From positions 186,001-250,000 of the forward strand of contig CAVOJY010000003.1 in the NCBI GenBank assembly GCA_963696405.1: a stretch of 64,000 nt of DNA, written 5' to 3'. Positions 18,502 through 26,771 of this stretch are shown here, piece after piece. This stretch comes from CAVOJY01 sp963696405. GTDB lineage: Bacteria; Chloroflexota; Limnocylindria; Limnocylindrales; CSP1-4. The notes below the pieces were generated by a model. It was not told the origin of the DNA, did not search any database, and saw nothing but the letters and a program-made list of their open reading frames with translations. Positions within the stretch are counted from its first letter, which is position 1. The number at the start of each line of letters is the position of its first letter. The position numbers and the translations under genes are program-made.

Positions 18502-19503
18502 ATGGCTGACCAGATCAAGATCGTCTCCATGGGCCTGGGCCCCATCGGGGTCGGGACACTGAAGGTCCTGGCCCAACGCCCCTGGGCGAAGATCGTGGGT
18601 GCGGTCGATGTCAACCCCGACTTCATTGGCAAGGACGTCGGCGAGATCGCCGGCATCGGGCCCCTCGGGGTGACGGTGAAGGGCTCGTTCGCCGAGGTGG
18701 GCGCCCCCGGGAGCGCGGACGTCGTCGTCCACTGCGCCGGCTCTCACCTCCAGCGCGGAGCGACCGAGCAGGTGCTCGACGCGCTCGCCTGGAAGGCGAA
18801 CATCGTCTCGACCTGCGAGGAACTCTCCTACCCGTGGTTCCACCACCCGGCCGAGGCGAAGCGCATTGATGACGCGGCCAAGGCAGCCGGTGTGACCGTC
18901 CTCGCCAACGGGGTCAACCCGGGATTCGCGATGGACGCCCTGGCCCTGTACGCATCGGGCATCAGCGAGAGCGTCGAGGCCGTCCGGGTGCACCGCGCGC
19001 AGGAAGCCGGCACGCGCCGCGAGCCGCTCCAGCGCAAGGTTGGCGCCAGCATCACCCCCGAGGAGTTCGCCGCGCGCAAGGCCGCCGGCAAGATCGGCCA
19101 CGTCGGGCTCGTCGAGTCTGCGGCGATGATCGGCAAGGCCTTCAACTTCGAGCTCGACCGCATCGACGAGTCGCTGGAGCCGGCCATCGCCACGAAGGAA
19201 CTGGTGACCCAGTACTACACGGTCAAGCCCGGCCAGGTCGCGGGCATCATCCACAAGGCCCGCGGGTTCGCCAAGGGCGTGGAGAAGGTCACCCTCGAAC
19301 TCGACATGTTCATCGGCGTGCCCGAGCCGGGCGACACGGTGATCCTCGAGGGTAAGCCGCCGGTCACGGTGTTCGTGAGCGGCCTCCACGGCGACGTCGC
19401 CACCGCGGCCATCGCCGCCAACTCGTGCGCGGCCGTGTCCGGGTTCCGGTCCGGCCTGGTGACGATGATCGACGCGGCGCCGGTACGGCTCTACCCGTCG
19501 TAG
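18502..19503 (+). CDS. 2,4-diaminopentanoate dehydrogenase-like / native amine dehydrogenase-like protein
   Basis: 333 residues with an N-terminal Rossmann fold (VSMGLGPIGVGTLKVLAQRP; VDVNPDFIGKDVGEIAGIG) of dihydrodipicolinate-reductase type and a C-terminal domain as in 2,4-diaminopentanoate dehydrogenase (NGVNPGFAMDALALYASGI, RAQEAGTRREPLQRKVGA). Relatives carry out NAD(P)H-linked oxidative deamination of diamino acids or reductive amination of ketones. AAGGAG at 18487-18492 supports the ATG at 18502. It shares a direction with the aminotransferase 114 bases upstream, a hairpin between them, so the two probably act on the same amine or amino acid. The true substrate is unknown. Confidence 0.82.
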   Translation: MADQIKIVSMGLGPIGVGTLKVLAQRPWAKIVGAVDVNPDFIGKDVGEIAGIGPLGVTVKGSFAEVGAPGSADVVVHCAGSHLQRGATEQVLDALAWKANIVSTCEELSYPWFHHPAEAKRIDDAAKAAGVTVLANGVNPGFAMDALALYASGISESVEAVRVHRAQEAGTRREPLQRKVGASITPEEFAARKAAGKIGHVGLVESAAMIGKAFNFELDRIDESLEPAIATKELVTQYYTVKPGQVAGIIHKARGFAKGVEKVTLELDMFIGVPEPGDTVILEGKPPVTVFVSGLHGDVATAAIAANSCAAVSGFRSGLVTMIDAAPVRLYPS

Positions 19504-19564
19504 CCGCAGCCGCAGCCGCAGAGGGGTCTGCCGCCATTGGCGGCGGCTGACCGGTTCAGAAGAC

Positions 19565-19597
19565 AATTGGAGCCGGGACCTCGTCCCGGCTCCAATT
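19565..19597. terminator. bidirectional terminator between convergent genes
   Basis: Perfect 15-base stem AATTGGAGCCGGGAC with a 3-base loop (CTC), A/T-rich at its base on both strands. It lies between the dehydrogenase stop (19503) and the GntR gene's end (19615), so it can serve both directions. Confidence 0.8.
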
Positions 19598-19614
19598 CGT
19601 ATGCTCGGCGCGCC

Positions 19615-20424
19615 TCAGTCGGCTGCCGCGGGTTGGCCGGCCGGCCTGCGCCTGCGGGCCCTCCGTGGCGCCTGTGCGGCCGGTCCGATGTCTCCGCCAC
19701 CCTCTGCGGCTCGCAGCGCTTCGAGCGCCTCCCACCGCAGGCTCGCCTGGGAACAGTGAAACGCGGCCGCCTCGCGGGCGGACTTCGCATCGCCCCGGGC
19801 AACCGCTGCGAGGATCGCGGAGTGCTCGCTGTGGCCCGGGAGGGACGTCGACGAGGCCTCCGTGACGGTTCCCATCCAGACGCGGAGGAGCGAGCGCAGG
19901 CTGCCAACAATTCGGGAAAGGGCGTCGTTGCCCGCGGCCTCCGCGATGCGCGTGTGGAACCGCAGGTCGGCCTCGGTGTGTGCCCTGCGGTCGGCGGCGC
20001 CCTCCATTTCCGCGAAGATCGCCCGCAGATCCGCGACCGCCGCCTCATCGCGCCGCTCTGCGGCCAGGCCCGCGACGATGGGCTCGATGTAGTAGCGCGC
20101 CTCCTCGATATCATGCCGCTGCTGGGGCGTCAGGAGGACGCCCCAATCGATGACCTGCGGCAGGACGTCCGAGCGCGTGGCGCCCAGGTACGTGCCATCG
20201 CCGACTCGAACCTCCACGACTCCCAGGAGGGCGAACGATTTGAGCGCCTCGCGCACGACGTAGCGCCCGACGCCCAGGGACTCCGCCAGGCGGCGCTCCG
20301 GTGGGATCCTGTCCCCCGGTCGGAACCGGCCGGAGAGGAGGTAGGCGAGGAGCCGCTGGGTGACCTCGGCGGACACCGGCTCGTGGCGAGAGAAATCGAT
20401 CGGCTCGAGATCGGCGGTCACCAT
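19615..20424 (-). CDS. FadR-family GntR transcriptional regulator
   Basis: 269 residues. The N-terminal winged helix (residues about 15-85) has RFRPGDRIPPERRLAESLGV followed by YVVREALKSFALLGVVEVRVGDG, the GntR signature. The C-terminal FCD ligand-binding domain (about 100-235) has DIEEARYYIEPIVAGLAAER and DLRFHTRIAEAAGNDALSRI, with Asp/His residues typical of metal and carboxylate binding. It is divergent from the SDR gene, with operator site 2 in the gap 74 bases upstream of its start. Three identical-type palindromes in this region make it the likely regulator of all three units and perhaps of itself. The effector is probably an organic acid, by analogy with the family. Confidence 0.9.
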   Translation of the reverse strand: MVTADLEPIDFSRHEPVSAEVTQRLLAYLLSGRFRPGDRIPPERRLAESLGVGRYVVREALKSFALLGVVEVRVGDGTYLGATRSDVLPQVIDWGVLLTPQQRHDIEEARYYIEPIVAGLAAERRDEAAVADLRAIFAEMEGAADRRAHTEADLRFHTRIAEAAGNDALSRIVGSLRSLLRVWMGTVTEASSTSLPGHSEHSAILAAVARGDAKSAREAAAFHCSQASLRWEALEALRAAEGGGDIGPAAQAPRRARRRRPAGQPAAAD

Positions 20425-20467
20425 GCCTCACGACCTGTCAATGTGGTTGCGGCCTTCTGCCACGGCT

Positions 20468-20496
20468 TTGGCGCCGGGACATGTACGGCCTACAAT
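20468..20496 (+). promoter_or_regulatory. promoter of the SDR gene
   Basis: -35 TTGGCG (20468-20473), 17-base spacer, -10 TACAAT (20491-20496), directly abutting operator site 2. The resulting leader to the SDR start is about 180 bases. Confidence 0.6.
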
Positions 20497-20497
20497 G

Positions 20498-20513
20498 GGG
20501 CGACCGGTCGCCC
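20498..20513. promoter_or_regulatory. GntR-type operator, site 2
   Basis: GGGCGACCGGTCGCCC, a perfect 16-base palindrome starting one base after the -10 box of the SDR promoter and between the divergent regulator and SDR genes. Binding here would block the start of transcription and could also affect the regulator gene. Confidence 0.8.
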
Positions 20514-20686
20514 TTCGCAATCATCTGCGCCGACGTCTCCAGTGTCAACGCCCGCAGCACGCAGCAGCGCACCGAGGCATCACCAGGGCGAGATGATCCT
20601 GGCGGCATTCTAGGCTCGCGGGGTCAGTGCGGATCGCTCTCTGACGTCGGCAGCGGGGCCAGTAGAGCCAAACAGGGAGGTCAGAC

Positions 20687-21406
20687 ATGCAGTTCGAAGG
20701 CCTGGAGGGGCGGGTCGCCGTCGTGACCGGGGCGGCGCGCGGCATCGGGCTTCGCATCGCGGAGATCCTGCGCGATCAGGGCGCCCGGGTGGCGGCGCTC
20801 GACATCAACCAGCCGGAGATCGCGGGGATCGAGGGGATCGTGTGTGACGTCAGCGATCCCGCCGGCGTCTCCCGCGCGTTCGGCGCGGTGCGCGAGAAGC
20901 TGGGCCAGGTCGACGTCCTCGTCATCAATGCGGCGATCTTCAAGGCGGTCGCCTTCGAGGACGTGACGCCCGAGTGGTGGGAGCGATCACTGGCGGTGAA
21001 CTTCACCGGCGCGTTCCTCTGCGCGCGAGAGGTGCTGCCGTCCATGCGAGAGCGCGGCTATGGACGGATCGTGGCCATTGGGTCGGGTGGCGCGAAGACC
21101 GGCGGGGTGCTGCCCACCGGTCCGTACGTTGCCACCAAGGCCGGGATGATGACGCTCACGAAGACCATCGCGATCGAGTACGCGAAGTTCGGCATCACGG
21201 CCAACGTGGTGGCCCCGATCTACATCGAGACCCCCATGCTCACCGCCACCGGCGTCGGCAACGAGGACATCAGGCGGCGCATCCCCGTCGGTCGGCTGGG
21301 CACGCCCGACGATGTGGCCGCGCTGACGGCGTTCCTGTGCTCTTCGCAGGCGGGCTATCTGACCGGCGAGGTCGTGGACCTCAACGGTGGCTTCTTCATC
21401 GACTGA
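20687..21406 (+). CDS. SDR-family NAD(P)-dependent oxidoreductase
   Basis: 239 residues, classical short-chain dehydrogenase. It has the cofactor motif VVTGAARGIGLRIAE, the Asp at the end of the second strand (ALDINQPE, favouring NAD), the strand INAAIFK in place of NNAG, and the catalytic YVATK motif. GGVLPTG precedes the catalytic Tyr. C-terminal LTGEVVDLNGGFFID is typical. AGGGAGGT lies a few bases upstream of the ATG. It is a single-gene unit headed by operator site 2, so it probably interconverts a hydroxy and keto intermediate of the same pathway as the neighbouring operons. Substrate unknown. Confidence 0.9.
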   Translation: MQFEGLEGRVAVVTGAARGIGLRIAEILRDQGARVAALDINQPEIAGIEGIVCDVSDPAGVSRAFGAVREKLGQVDVLVINAAIFKAVAFEDVTPEWWERSLAVNFTGAFLCAREVLPSMRERGYGRIVAIGSGGAKTGGVLPTGPYVATKAGMMTLTKTIAIEYAKFGITANVVAPIYIETPMLTATGVGNEDIRRRIPVGRLGTPDDVAALTAFLCSSQAGYLTGEVVDLNGGFFID

Positions 21407-21415
21407 GCCCGGCTG

Positions 21416-21479
21416 AAGCCCAGGTATCGGACGCGTCCAGCGGCTGTGCAGGTCAAGCTGTGTCCGTGATACCGGGCTT
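21416..21479 (+). terminator. large stem-loop after the SDR gene
   Basis: Left arm AAGCCCAGGTATC (21416-21428) pairs with GATACCGGGCTT (21468-21479) with one bulged A. The 39-base loop contains the self-complementary GGACGCGTCC. It starts about 10 bases after the stop. No T-run, so it could be a terminator aided by Rho or an mRNA-protecting structure. Confidence 0.4.
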
Positions 21480-21570
21480 GGGCGTGCGGGCGCCCCCTGC
21501 CTGCCGACCGGCGTGGCCGGGCCCTGCCGGGGGTGGTCGGCGGTTGCCATCGGCGGCGCGGCGCAGTGCC

Positions 21571-21779
21571 CGCGTGTATTCCTGTCGTACGCAAATCCCC
21601 GTGCCGTTGGCCGCCCCGGCCACGGTCAACACGAGTCTGGGCACCCAGGGTCCGGCTTGGTTTGTCCCGATTTACGCTCGGGCCGGGACATCGGGCCACG
21701 GTCGGGAATGCCTTGTCGGCGGTACAGCCCGATCGCTCCCGGCCAAGGCTACGGGGGCTTGCGTAGGTCAGGGTCGGTC
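21571..21779. repeat. dispersed intergenic repeat, copy A
   Basis: About 209 bases that align with 50929-51143 over their whole length. Shared blocks include AATCCCCGTG, CGCCCCGGC, GGGCCGGGACATCG and GGGTCGGTC. Inside is a conserved stem GTCCCG/CGGGAC around a loop containing ACGCT. No gene fits either strand. It fills most of the 633-base gap between the SDR and the E1 alpha gene. Confidence 0.6.
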
Positions 21780-21918
21780 CCCCGCGGTTGGGCAGTGCAG
21801 GGCCTGAGTCGGTCGGCGGCGACTTCACCCTCGCCCGGTCCCTCGCCCGTCTTCTCCCTCGGTTCCCTGGCTCCGCCGGGGATGGGCGCGTAACGGAGGT
21901 GCGAGCCAGTACAGTGGC

Positions 21919-21947
21919 TTGACTTCGGCCGCACCGGTTGGTACGGT
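21919..21947 (+). promoter_or_regulatory. promoter of the E1/lipoyl/Ldh operon
   Basis: -35 TTGACT (21919-21924), 17-base spacer, -10 TACGGT (21942-21947), followed three bases later by operator site 3. Confidence 0.65.
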
Positions 21948-21950
21948 AGC

Positions 21951-21966
21951 GGGCGACCGGTCGCCC
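21951..21966. promoter_or_regulatory. GntR-type operator, site 3
   Basis: GGGCGACCGGTCGCCC, a perfect 16-base palindrome identical to site 2, three bases after the -10 box, covering the expected start of transcription of the E1 alpha operon. Confidence 0.8.
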
Positions 21967-22039
21967 TATCGACGAAGCGCCGCGGACCCTGCGACCGCGT
22001 CCTCGCGCCCAGCTGCCAGGACGGAACGAGGAGGAGAAC

Positions 22040-23035
22040 ATGACCAGCCCAGCGATCGTGGGAATCGAGGGCCTGTCCCGCGAGCGCCTGCTCGACGCCT
22101 ACCGCTCCATGCGGACGATCCGCGTCTTCGAGGACCGCGTCTACCGGGAGAAGCAAACGGGCACGATCGAGGGCTCCTGCCACCTGTACGCGGGTCAGGA
22201 GGCGATCGGCGTCGGCGTCTGCACTGCCTTGAGGCCCGACGACTACATCGCGGGGACCCATCGCGGACACGGCCATGCGATCGCCAAGGGCTGTGACCTG
22301 CGCGGCATGTTCGCCGAACTCTTCGGACGGAGCACCGGGCTGTGCCTCGGTCGCGGCGGATCGATGCACATCGCCGACGTGTCGAAGGGCATGCTCGGTG
22401 CCAACGGCATCGTCGGCGCGGCGGCTTCGATCTGCACCGGCGCCGCCCTCAAAGCGAAGGTGTTGGGCACTGGCCAGGTGGCTGTGGCCTTCATCGGAGA
22501 CGGCGGCGCGAACCAGGGCACGTTCCTCGAGAGCCTCAGCCTCTCGTCCGTCTGGCGGGTGCCGGTCGTCTTCGTCGTCGAGGACAACATGTACGCCGGG
22601 TCGATCTCAGCGTCGTATCACTTGTGCGACTCCGACGTGTCCAAGCGGGCGGAGGGCTTCTGCATGCCGGGGTCCACGGTCGATGGGTTCGACTTCTTCG
22701 CCGTGTACCTGAAGACCCGCGAGGCAGTGGAGCGCGCACGGGCCGGCCAGGGTCCCAGCATGATCGAATGCAAGGCGTCCCGCTTCTACGGGCACTTCGT
22801 GGGCGACCCGCAGCTGTATCGGCCGAAGGAGGAGATCCCCGACCTGCGGGCGAACAAGGACCCGCTCTTGCTGTTCGCGAAGCGTGTGACCGGCGAGGGC
22901 GTCATTCGCCAGGAGGAACTCGACGAGATCGACGCCGACGTGGCCAGGCAGATCGACGATGCGGTTGAGCTCGCGCTGAGGGATCCATACCCGGATCCGT
23001 CCACGCTTGTCGACGGCGTCTACGTCTCCTACTGA
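22040..23035 (+). CDS. thiamine-dependent 2-oxo acid/acetoin dehydrogenase E1 alpha subunit
   Basis: 331 residues. It has the E1 alpha landmarks HLYAGQEAIGVGVCTAL, HRGHGHAIAKG, GRGGSMHIAD and the TPP-binding motif AFIGDGGANQGTFLESL ending in VEDN. The GRGGSMHIAD and GANGIVGA stretches are most like acetoin dehydrogenase AcoA and pyruvate E1 alpha. With the E1 beta gene 18 bases downstream it would decarboxylate a 2-oxo acid or cleave acetoin and transfer the acyl group to a lipoyl domain. GAGGAG lies just upstream of the ATG. First gene of an operon under operator site 3. Confidence 0.9.
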   Translation: MTSPAIVGIEGLSRERLLDAYRSMRTIRVFEDRVYREKQTGTIEGSCHLYAGQEAIGVGVCTALRPDDYIAGTHRGHGHAIAKGCDLRGMFAELFGRSTGLCLGRGGSMHIADVSKGMLGANGIVGAAASICTGAALKAKVLGTGQVAVAFIGDGGANQGTFLESLSLSSVWRVPVVFVVEDNMYAGSISASYHLCDSDVSKRAEGFCMPGSTVDGFDFFAVYLKTREAVERARAGQGPSMIECKASRFYGHFVGDPQLYRPKEEIPDLRANKDPLLLFAKRVTGEGVIRQEELDEIDADVARQIDDAVELALRDPYPDPSTLVDGVYVSY

Positions 23036-23053
23036 GCAGCGGGGTACGGAGAG

Positions 23054-24079
23054 ATGACCAGGATCCTGAACTTCGCGGACGCGCTCAAGGAGGCGATGAT
23101 CCAGGAACTCCAGCGCGATCCTACGGTGGTCGTATACGGAGAGGACATTGTCGGCGGCACCGGCGGAAGAGGACAGAAAGACGTTCGAGGCGGCACCTTC
23201 GGGGTGACCAAGGGCTTGTTCACGCTCTTTCCCGACCGGGTCTTCGACACGCCCATCACCGAGGCCGCCATGTTCGGCGCCACGGTGGGGGCTGCGGTCA
23301 CCGGCCTGCGCCCGGTCTGCGAGATCATGTTCATCGACTTCTACGGCGCCGGCTTCGACGGCATCATGAACCAGGCAGCCAAGTTCCGGTATATGTTCGG
23401 CGGCACGGTCAAGGTGCCGCTCGTCTTCCGCGGCCCCTACGGCACCGGCCGTCGCCTCGCTGGCCAGCACTCGCAGTCGCCCTACTCGATCTTCGCTCAC
23501 CTCCCCGGGCTCAAGGTCGTCGTGCCCTCGACCCCCTACGAGGCCAAGGGTCTCCTGACGATGGCCATCCGCGACGACGACCCGGTGATGTTCCTCGAAC
23601 ACAAGATGATGTTCACGGACAAGGGTGAGGTGCCCGAAGAGCCCTATACCATCCCCTTCAAGCAGGCACGCATCGCGCGCGAGGGCAAGGACGTCACGAT
23701 CGTGGCTATCGGGCGCCAGGTCCAGTACGCCGAGAAGGCCGCCGAGACACTGGCCGCGGAGGGGATCGACTGCGAGATCCTCGACCCGCGGACCCTGTCC
23801 CCGCTGGACGAAGAGTCGTTCTTCGCCAGCGTCGCCAAGACCGGCCGCCTGGTGGTGGCCGACGAGGATACGCCGCGGTGCGGCATGGCGAGCGAGTTCG
23901 CCGGCCTCGCGGCACGTTTCTGTCTCAGCGACCTGAAGGCGCCGGTCGAGATCGTGACCGAGCCGCACTCCACGTGCCCGTTCTCCTACGTCCTCGAGGA
24001 CGCCTTCACCCCCAGCCCGGAGATGATCGCCGACGCCGTACGCCGCGCGGTCGGCACCAAGCGAGGTGAGTCAGCATGA
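23054..24079 (+). CDS. 2-oxo acid/acetoin dehydrogenase E1 beta subunit
   Basis: 341 residues, transketolase-like pyrimidine-binding domain followed by the C-terminal domain. It has VVVYGEDIVGGTGG, FDTPITEAAMFGATVGAA, GRRLAGQHSQSPYSIFAHLP and ILDPRTLSPLDEESFFASV, all normal for E1 beta. It forms the alpha2beta2 enzyme with the upstream subunit. Its stop overlaps the start of the lipoyl-domain gene (ATGA), so the three are tightly coupled. Confidence 0.92.
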   Translation: MTRILNFADALKEAMIQELQRDPTVVVYGEDIVGGTGGRGQKDVRGGTFGVTKGLFTLFPDRVFDTPITEAAMFGATVGAAVTGLRPVCEIMFIDFYGAGFDGIMNQAAKFRYMFGGTVKVPLVFRGPYGTGRRLAGQHSQSPYSIFAHLPGLKVVVPSTPYEAKGLLTMAIRDDDPVMFLEHKMMFTDKGEVPEEPYTIPFKQARIAREGKDVTIVAIGRQVQYAEKAAETLAAEGIDCEILDPRTLSPLDEESFFASVAKTGRLVVADEDTPRCGMASEFAGLAARFCLSDLKAPVEIVTEPHSTCPFSYVLEDAFTPSPEMIADAVRRAVGTKRGESA

Positions 24080-24393
24080 GCGGCGAGCGCATCCAGCGCG
24101 TGAACGTCCCGGTGTGGGGCGTCCAGATGGAGGCAGGGACGATCACATCCTGGCTCGTCGAGGAAGGGGCGGTGCTCAACTTCGGGGACCCGATCGCCGA
24201 GATGGAGACCGACAAGATCAACGGCGTCGTCGAGGCGTTCGTTGCCGGCGTCCTTCGGAGGAAGATCGCCCAGCCGGGGGATGTGCTGCCCCCGGGCGGC
24301 CTGCTCGGGATCGTCGCGGATCCCGACGTCACCGACGCGGAGATCGACGCGTTCCTGGCGGCCCAGGAGGATACTTCCTCGGCATCGAGCTGA
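24076..24393 (+). CDS. stand-alone lipoyl (biotinyl/lipoyl attachment) domain protein
   Basis: 105 residues consisting of a single lipoyl domain. The attachment motif is EMETDKINGVVEA, with Lys about 46 as the modified residue, and GXXXXXXVGXXL-like spacing is kept (GDVLPPGGLLGIV). There is no subunit-binding domain and no E2 acyltransferase domain, so it is far shorter than any E2 (400 or more residues). It could accept the acyl group from the E1 encoded upstream and pass it to an E2 elsewhere, or serve another carrier role. Overlaps the E1 beta stop by four bases. Confidence 0.88.
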   Translation: MSGERIQRVNVPVWGVQMEAGTITSWLVEEGAVLNFGDPIAEMETDKINGVVEAFVAGVLRRKIAQPGDVLPPGGLLGIVADPDVTDAEIDAFLAAQEDTSSASS

Positions 24394-24440
24394 ACTGCTC
24401 CGACGGGGGCGACCACGACACTGCAGTGAGGAGACCGACC

Positions 24441-25520
24441 GTGGTTGGATACCAGGGAATGGAGCAGGAGCGCCGCATCCCGGCCGACTCGCTCCACGCA
24501 TTCCATCGTGACCTGTTCGCGAAGGCGGGCCTGAACGACGAGCACGCCGACCTGATGGCGGAGATCGTCGTCCACACCGACGCGCGCGGCATCTACTCGC
24601 ATGGCAGCCAGGCGGTCGCCGGCTACATCGACCGCCTGCTGGTCGGCAAGATCAACCCGAAGGGCCAGCCCCGGATCGAGCGGGAGCAGGGCGCGGTCAT
24701 CATCGTCGACGGCGACTGCGCAATGGGCCACATCGCTTCCGTCTACGGGATGCGCGCCGCGATCCACCGCGCCCGCGAGACCGGGATCGCCATGGCCGCG
24801 GTGTGCAACTCGAACCACTGCGGCGCGATGTCCTACTACCCGACGCTCGCCATGGAGGCGGACATGGTCGGGTTCTGCAGCACGAACGCGCTGCCCCCCA
24901 TGGCCCCCTGGGGCGGCGTCGACCGGATCGTCGGGATCAACCCGATCGGGGTCGGCATCCCGTCCGGGAAGGAAACCCCGATCCTGCTCGACATCTCATT
25001 CGCCAACGCCGCCCGCGGCAAGGTGGCCGTGCACTTCCAGAAGGGGCTGCCGCTGCCCGAGGGATGGGCGTTCGACGCCGAGGGGCGTCCGACGACCGAT
25101 CCGGCCGAGGGCATGAAGGGCCTTCTCCAGCCGATGGGGGGGCCGAAGGGCGTGGGCCTGGGCCTGGTGACCGGGGTCATCTCCGGCCTCCTCACGAAGG
25201 CCGACTACGGCACGGAACTCGGCAGCCTGGAGGCGGGCCCCAATCCCGGCCGCGACGGGCAGCTGATGGTGGCCATCGACATCGCCGCCTTCGAGGATGT
25301 CGCGCGCTTCAAGGAGCGGGTGGACATCATCGTCCGCCAGATCCACGAGAGCCGGCCGATGGCGGGCGTCCAGCGGGTCCTCATCCCGGGTGAGCCGGAG
25401 ATCCTCGCGGAGCAGAAGTTCCGCAAGGAGGGCATCCCGATCGCCGACGTCGCCCTCAGGGCGCTGGCCGGGGCGGCCGCCAAACTGGGGGTCAGTGCCG
25501 ACTGGCTTCCCACAGCCTGA
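24441..25520 (+). CDS. Ldh family (malate/L-lactate dehydrogenase-like) oxidoreductase
   Basis: 359 residues of the NAD(P)-dependent malate/L-sulfolactate/ureidoglycolate dehydrogenase family, unrelated to classical LDH. It has ADLMAEIVVHTDARGIYSHG (catalytic His in SHG), NSNHCGAMSYY, NPIGVGIPSG and the C-terminal RVLIPGEPE. The GTG at 24441 has GAGGAG seven bases upstream; an ATG at 24459 is the alternative. It lies 47 bases after the lipoyl gene in the same operon, so it may make the 2-oxo acid used by the E1 enzyme from a 2-hydroxy acid. That link is inference. Confidence 0.88.
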   Translation: MVGYQGMEQERRIPADSLHAFHRDLFAKAGLNDEHADLMAEIVVHTDARGIYSHGSQAVAGYIDRLLVGKINPKGQPRIEREQGAVIIVDGDCAMGHIASVYGMRAAIHRARETGIAMAAVCNSNHCGAMSYYPTLAMEADMVGFCSTNALPPMAPWGGVDRIVGINPIGVGIPSGKETPILLDISFANAARGKVAVHFQKGLPLPEGWAFDAEGRPTTDPAEGMKGLLQPMGGPKGVGLGLVTGVISGLLTKADYGTELGSLEAGPNPGRDGQLMVAIDIAAFEDVARFKERVDIIVRQIHESRPMAGVQRVLIPGEPEILAEQKFRKEGIPIADVALRALAGAAAKLGVSADWLPTA

Positions 25521-25574
25521 ACGAAGGGTCGCGGCCGGCCGGCTTCCTCCCCGGGCGGCCGCGCCGCCGACACG

Positions 25575-25690
25575 GCTTACGCGTCGCCCTGGTGACGGGT
25601 CGGGAGGAGCGCTGGGGCAGGCCCTGGCGGCAGCGACGACGGGAGCCAGCGCGGCAGTCGCACTCCACGATCGATCCGCCGAACGATCGG
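25575..25690 (+). pseudogene. SDR N-terminal remnant
   Basis: The text RVALVTG, then after a one-base shift SGGALGQALAAA and AAVALHDRSAER, matches the cofactor-binding start of an SDR protein. It stops after about 40 residues where the aldo/keto reductase leader begins. A decayed gene fragment. Confidence 0.5.
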
Positions 25691-25707
25691 CACAGGGAGT
25701 ATGCCCC

Positions 25708-26712
25708 ATGACCATTCCGCTACGCCCGCTCGGTCGCAGCGGGCTCCAGATCAGCACCGTCGGCCTGGGCGCGTGGGCCATGGGTGGAGCCGGGTGGCGC
25801 AACACGCGCGGGAACCAGGAGGACGCCGATTCGCGGGCGGTGATCTTCCGTGCCGTCGAGGTCGGGATCAACTGGATCGACACGGCCGCGGTCTACGGCC
25901 TCGGCCACTCCGAGGAGGTCGTGGCGGAAGCGATCGCCGCCCTTCCGGCCTCCCGTCGGCCGTTCGTCTTCACCAAGGGCGGCCTCACCTGGTCCGCCGA
26001 GGACCCGATGGCGCCCCAGGTCTTCGACTCGCGCCCCGAGACGATCCGGCGGGAGTGCGAGGCGTCGCTCCGCCGCCTCCGCGCCGACCACGTCGACCTC
26101 TACCAGCTCCACTGGCCCGACGAGATCGGGACACCGGTCGAGGACTCGTGGGGCGAGATGGCCCGGCTCCAGGACGAGGGCAAGGTCCGCGCGATCGGCA
26201 TGTCCAACTACCCGGTGGCGCTTCTCGAGCGCTGCGAGAAGGTCCGGCACGTCGACTCCGTCCAGTCCCAGTTCAACATGATCAAGCGCGAAGCTGCCGC
26301 GGACATCATCCCGTGGTGCGCCGCCCACGGCACCGGAACGATCAACTACCGGCCCGTGATGATCGGCCTCCTGACCGACGGGTTCTCGCCGGACCGAATC
26401 GATCGCTCGAAGCAGGACTGGCGCGACCAGTTCCCGGATTTCGACGAGCCGCGGCTCTCCCGCAACCTTGCGCTGCGCGACGCGCTCCGCCCGATCGCGG
26501 ATCGCCACGGGGTGCCGATCGCGGCCATCGCCGTCGCCTGGGCGATCGCCTGGGCCGGTGTCACCGGCGCCATCGCGGGCGCGCGGACGCCCGGGCAGAT
26601 CGACGGGTGGATCGACGGCGCCTCGCTCGAGCTGTCCGACGCCGACCTCGACGTCATCGCCCGTGCGATCGAGACGACGGGGGCGGGCGAGGGGCCGGCC
26701 CGACCGGCGTAG
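25708..26712 (+). CDS. aldo/keto reductase
   Basis: 334-residue (beta/alpha)8 NADPH-dependent reductase. The tetrad is visible: Asp in WIDTAAVYG, Tyr in the same motif, Lys in VFTKGGL and His in YQLHWPDE. The C-terminal NADPH-binding segment reads AIAWAGVTGAIAGARTPGQI. The ATG at 25708 has GGGAG eight bases upstream; an earlier out-of-frame ATG at 25701 is ignored. It may be cotranscribed with the Ldh-type gene 187 bases upstream, with an SDR remnant in the gap. The sugar or aldehyde substrate is not evident. Confidence 0.9.
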   Translation: MTIPLRPLGRSGLQISTVGLGAWAMGGAGWRNTRGNQEDADSRAVIFRAVEVGINWIDTAAVYGLGHSEEVVAEAIAALPASRRPFVFTKGGLTWSAEDPMAPQVFDSRPETIRRECEASLRRLRADHVDLYQLHWPDEIGTPVEDSWGEMARLQDEGKVRAIGMSNYPVALLERCEKVRHVDSVQSQFNMIKREAAADIIPWCAAHGTGTINYRPVMIGLLTDGFSPDRIDRSKQDWRDQFPDFDEPRLSRNLALRDALRPIADRHGVPIAAIAVAWAIAWAGVTGAIAGARTPGQIDGWIDGASLELSDADLDVIARAIETTGAGEGPARPA

Positions 26713-26771
26713 CCGGCAGCGCGGTCGTCTGCGAGCGGCCCCGCGGGGAGGGACCACGGCGGACTCGGCAG

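Noticed and set aside
19549..19558. GACCGGTTCA near the bidirectional terminator
   Set aside because: It matches the operator on one side only and is not near a promoter.
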